Source: Methanosarcinales archaeon
Lineage (GTDB): Archaea > Halobacteriota > Syntropharchaeia > Alkanophagales > Methanospirareceae
Assembly (NCBI GenBank): GCA_025464425.1
Contig: JAODGV010000040.1
Coordinates: forward strand, 1 to 6,951
Length of the DNA: 6,951 bases
Reading direction: 5' to 3'
Made by a program: the position numbers and the translations under genes. Below, piece by piece: positions 6,179 to 6,951 of the stretch. Under the pieces are notes generated by a model. The model did not search any database. It was not told the origin of the DNA and saw only the letters and a program-made list of their open reading frames with translations. The first letter of the stretch is position 1. Each line of letters opens with the position of its first letter.

Positions 6179-6243
6179 GCCCTGTAGGGTAATACAACAT
6201 GCGCGCGAGGGGGATGTACACCCTGTTGGCTACCCTGTATGGT
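6179..6243. repeat. Three related 12-bp repeats, two in tandem
   Basis: GCCCTGTAGGGT (6179-6190), ACCCTGTTGGCT (6220-6231) and ACCCTGTATGGT (6232-6243) share the pattern CCCTGT-N-N-GGNT or close to it. The last two abut exactly. The first is itself a small palindrome (CCCT/AGGG). They resemble clustered operator sites. Confidence 0.5.
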
Positions 6244-6256
6244 AACCATGAAGGGT
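6232..6256. repeat. 25-bp interrupted inverted repeat upstream of the cytochrome
   Basis: ACCCT-GT-ATGGT, a central A, then ACCAT-GA-AGGGT: two 5-bp arm pairs (6232-6236 with 6252-6256; 6239-6243 with 6245-6249), separated by two non-Watson-Crick positions. The symmetry suits a dimeric regulator. It incorporates the third 12-bp repeat. Confidence 0.5.
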
Positions 6257-6389
6257 GAACATTTTGTGAATGGCATGAAATTTTGAGTGATATAAAAGGT
6301 TGTATAACGCAATGGGGCATGTATAATCGCGGAATATGTGACAATAAAAAAATTGAAAGAAATAGAAAAGCTTTTATACTGTTATATTT

Positions 6390-6397
6390 TTTATATA
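6390..6397 (+). promoter_or_regulatory. TATA box for the multiheme cytochrome gene
   Basis: This is an exact TTTATATA in an AT-rich block, predicting transcription start near 6420 and a leader of about 40 nt that includes the ribosome binding site at 6437-6444. A second, weaker candidate (GATATAAAAGG) lies at about 6289-6299. Confidence 0.55.
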
Positions 6398-6410
6398 TAT
6401 GTAGATGTAG

Positions 6411-6434
6411 AAAAATAAAAATAAAAATAAAAAG
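6411..6434 (+). repeat. Hexanucleotide A-rich repeat in the cytochrome leader
   Basis: AAAAAT occurs three times in a row and is followed by AAAAAG, spanning the predicted transcription start. It is a simple repeat that can vary in copy number by slippage and would alter promoter or leader spacing. Confidence 0.6.
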
Positions 6435-6436
6435 TT

Positions 6437-6444
6437 AGGAGGTG
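6437..6444 (+). promoter_or_regulatory. Ribosome binding site of the cytochrome gene
   Basis: AGGAGGTG, a near-perfect match to the 16S rRNA tail, lies 16 bases before ATG 6461. The spacing is longer than usual, but no closer in-frame start exists. Confidence 0.55.
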
Positions 6445-6460
6445 CAAAAAGTAGAATAAA

Positions 6461-6951
6461 ATGGATGGGAATAAAATAGCTCTGATGATGATAGCAGTTG
6501 TTGCAGTTGGTATTTTCGCGCTGCCGAGTACGGTGTCGCTATTCAGCGGGCAACACGTGTGGTATGACATAGGAGGGACGGGCAATCAAGTGCCTTGTAA
6601 GAAATGTCACGCTGACGTATACGAAGAATATAAGTTATCAGGTGTACACGGGACTTTAAGTGATGGACCTAATAGTAGTACGCCCGGAAATGACCCGGAT
6701 GCAGCATGTGGTGCGTGTCACAGAGTAAATTTGAGTGAGATAGGTTGGACATTCGCGAGTGGAGATGGCAGCGGGTCAACACCGGGTAAGGAGGCACACG
6801 CCGCCGCTGTGATTTCATGCAGGGGATGTCACCAACTTAACAATACAGGAGGTGATCCTGGAGCGGGCGGAATTAACATATCATCTTTTGGTGTTTCAAC
6901 ACAATACAAGTATAGTAACGATAGTCATCCGGGAACACAAGCGGCACACAA
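6461..6951 (+). CDS. Secreted multiheme c-type cytochrome (partial, 3' end outside window)
   Basis: The frame is open from ATG 6461 to the window end (163 residues visible). Residues 5-28 form a hydrophobic export segment (KIALMMIAVVAVGIFALP and on), after which the chain is polar and glycine-rich. Three CxxCH haem c sites occur: CKKCH (46-50), CGACH (83-87) and CRGCH (120-124), spaced exactly 37 residues apart. Histidines 32 (GQHVWYD), 63, 113, 156 and 163 are candidate distal ligands for bis-His haems. The haems would be attached outside the membrane. Proteins of this type move electrons across or beyond the cell envelope in ANME and Archaeoglobales relatives. Whether this is a small soluble carrier, an S-layer fusion or a filament-forming (nanowire) subunit cannot be told without the rest. 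The neighbouring upstream gene, argG, is unrelated and divergent. Start choice rests on the leader peptide and the upstream AGGAGGTG. Confidence 0.9.
   Translation, partial: MDGNKIALMMIAVVAVGIFALPSTVSLFSGQHVWYDIGGTGNQVPCKKCHADVYEEYKLSGVHGTLSDGPNSSTPGNDPDAACGACHRVNLSEIGWTFASGDGSGSTPGKEAHAAAVISCRGCHQLNNTGGDPGAGGINISSFGVSTQYKYSNDSHPGTQAAH

Larger units (their letters stand above)
6084..6460. other. 377-bp divergent intergenic region, argG and cytochrome
   Basis: No convincing gene lies here. It holds the argG promoter at one end, a block of related 12-bp repeats and an inverted repeat (6179-6256), and a very AT-rich cytochrome promoter and leader (6340-6460). The one sizeable reading with a start inside the repeats, 6199-6258 (+), would be a 19-residue peptide without a ribosome binding site. 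It is long for this compact window, which suggests regulated transcription of the cytochrome. Confidence 0.6.

Noticed and set aside
6179..6256. Possible CRISPR-like array
   Set aside because: There are only three imperfect 12-bp units with unequal or no spacers, far short of CRISPR repeat and spacer sizes.
6199..6258. 19-codon plus-strand open frame within the 12-bp repeats
   Set aside because: It is too short, lacks a ribosome binding site, and its content is explained by the repeats.
6094..6344. Overlapping minus-strand open frames in the spacer upstream of argG
   Set aside because: They have no ribosome binding site or recognisable motif, and they overlap each other and the repeat block.

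Overview
The window looks like chromosomal DNA of an uncultured euryarchaeon that carries the methyl-coenzyme M reductase (MCR) pathway, most plausibly an anaerobic methane or alkane oxidiser of the ANME-1/Syntrophoarchaeum kind. The evidence is: archaeal TATA-type promoters with short or absent leaders; a PhoU protein fused to an AbrB domain; methanogenesis marker protein 8 (DUF2099); the archaeal family DUF2124; a neelaredoxin-type superoxide reductase; and the start of a secreted multiheme cytochrome c. A methanogenesis marker next to a multiheme cytochrome fits ANME-type archaea better than most classical methanogens, but the lineage is an inference. I see no rRNA, tRNA, CRISPR array, transposase or phage gene.

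Layout. 34-1026 (+) is the AbrB-PhoU regulator. A 113-bp convergent spacer with two inverted repeats separates it from 1140-1574 (-), an AT-rich gene for an unrecognised four-helix membrane protein. From 1764 to 1918 (-), possibly on to about 1690, lies a frameshifted remnant of a nucleotide-sugar dehydrogenase. Its start overlaps the end of 1878-2750 (-), a xylose-isomerase-like TIM-barrel protein. Divergent TATA boxes at about 2777-2820 serve that gene and the marker protein 8 gene (2906-3748, +). Convergent with it and 3 bp away is a two-gene unit on the minus strand: superoxide reductase (4255 to 3923), then a 55-residue six-cysteine metal-ribbon protein (3919 to 3752). DUF2124 (4412-4888, +) diverges from superoxide reductase. 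argG, argininosuccinate synthase, occupies 6083-4911 (-). A 377-bp spacer with 12-bp repeats and an AT-rich promoter leads to a partial multiheme cytochrome gene from 6461 (+) that runs off the window.

How the genes fit together. Marker protein 8 and DUF2124 point to C1/MCR metabolism. Superoxide reductase and the small cysteine protein form an oxygen-defence unit of an anaerobe. The cytochrome suggests electron transfer outside the cell. argG is housekeeping. The segment from about 1030 to 1930 looks like a rearranged patch, with a broken gene beside an AT-rich orphan. I did not find a clear new multi-gene system. The points most worth a second look are the dehydrogenase remnant, the superoxide reductase lacking its usual lysine, the metal-ribbon partner gene, and the repeats ahead of the cytochrome.
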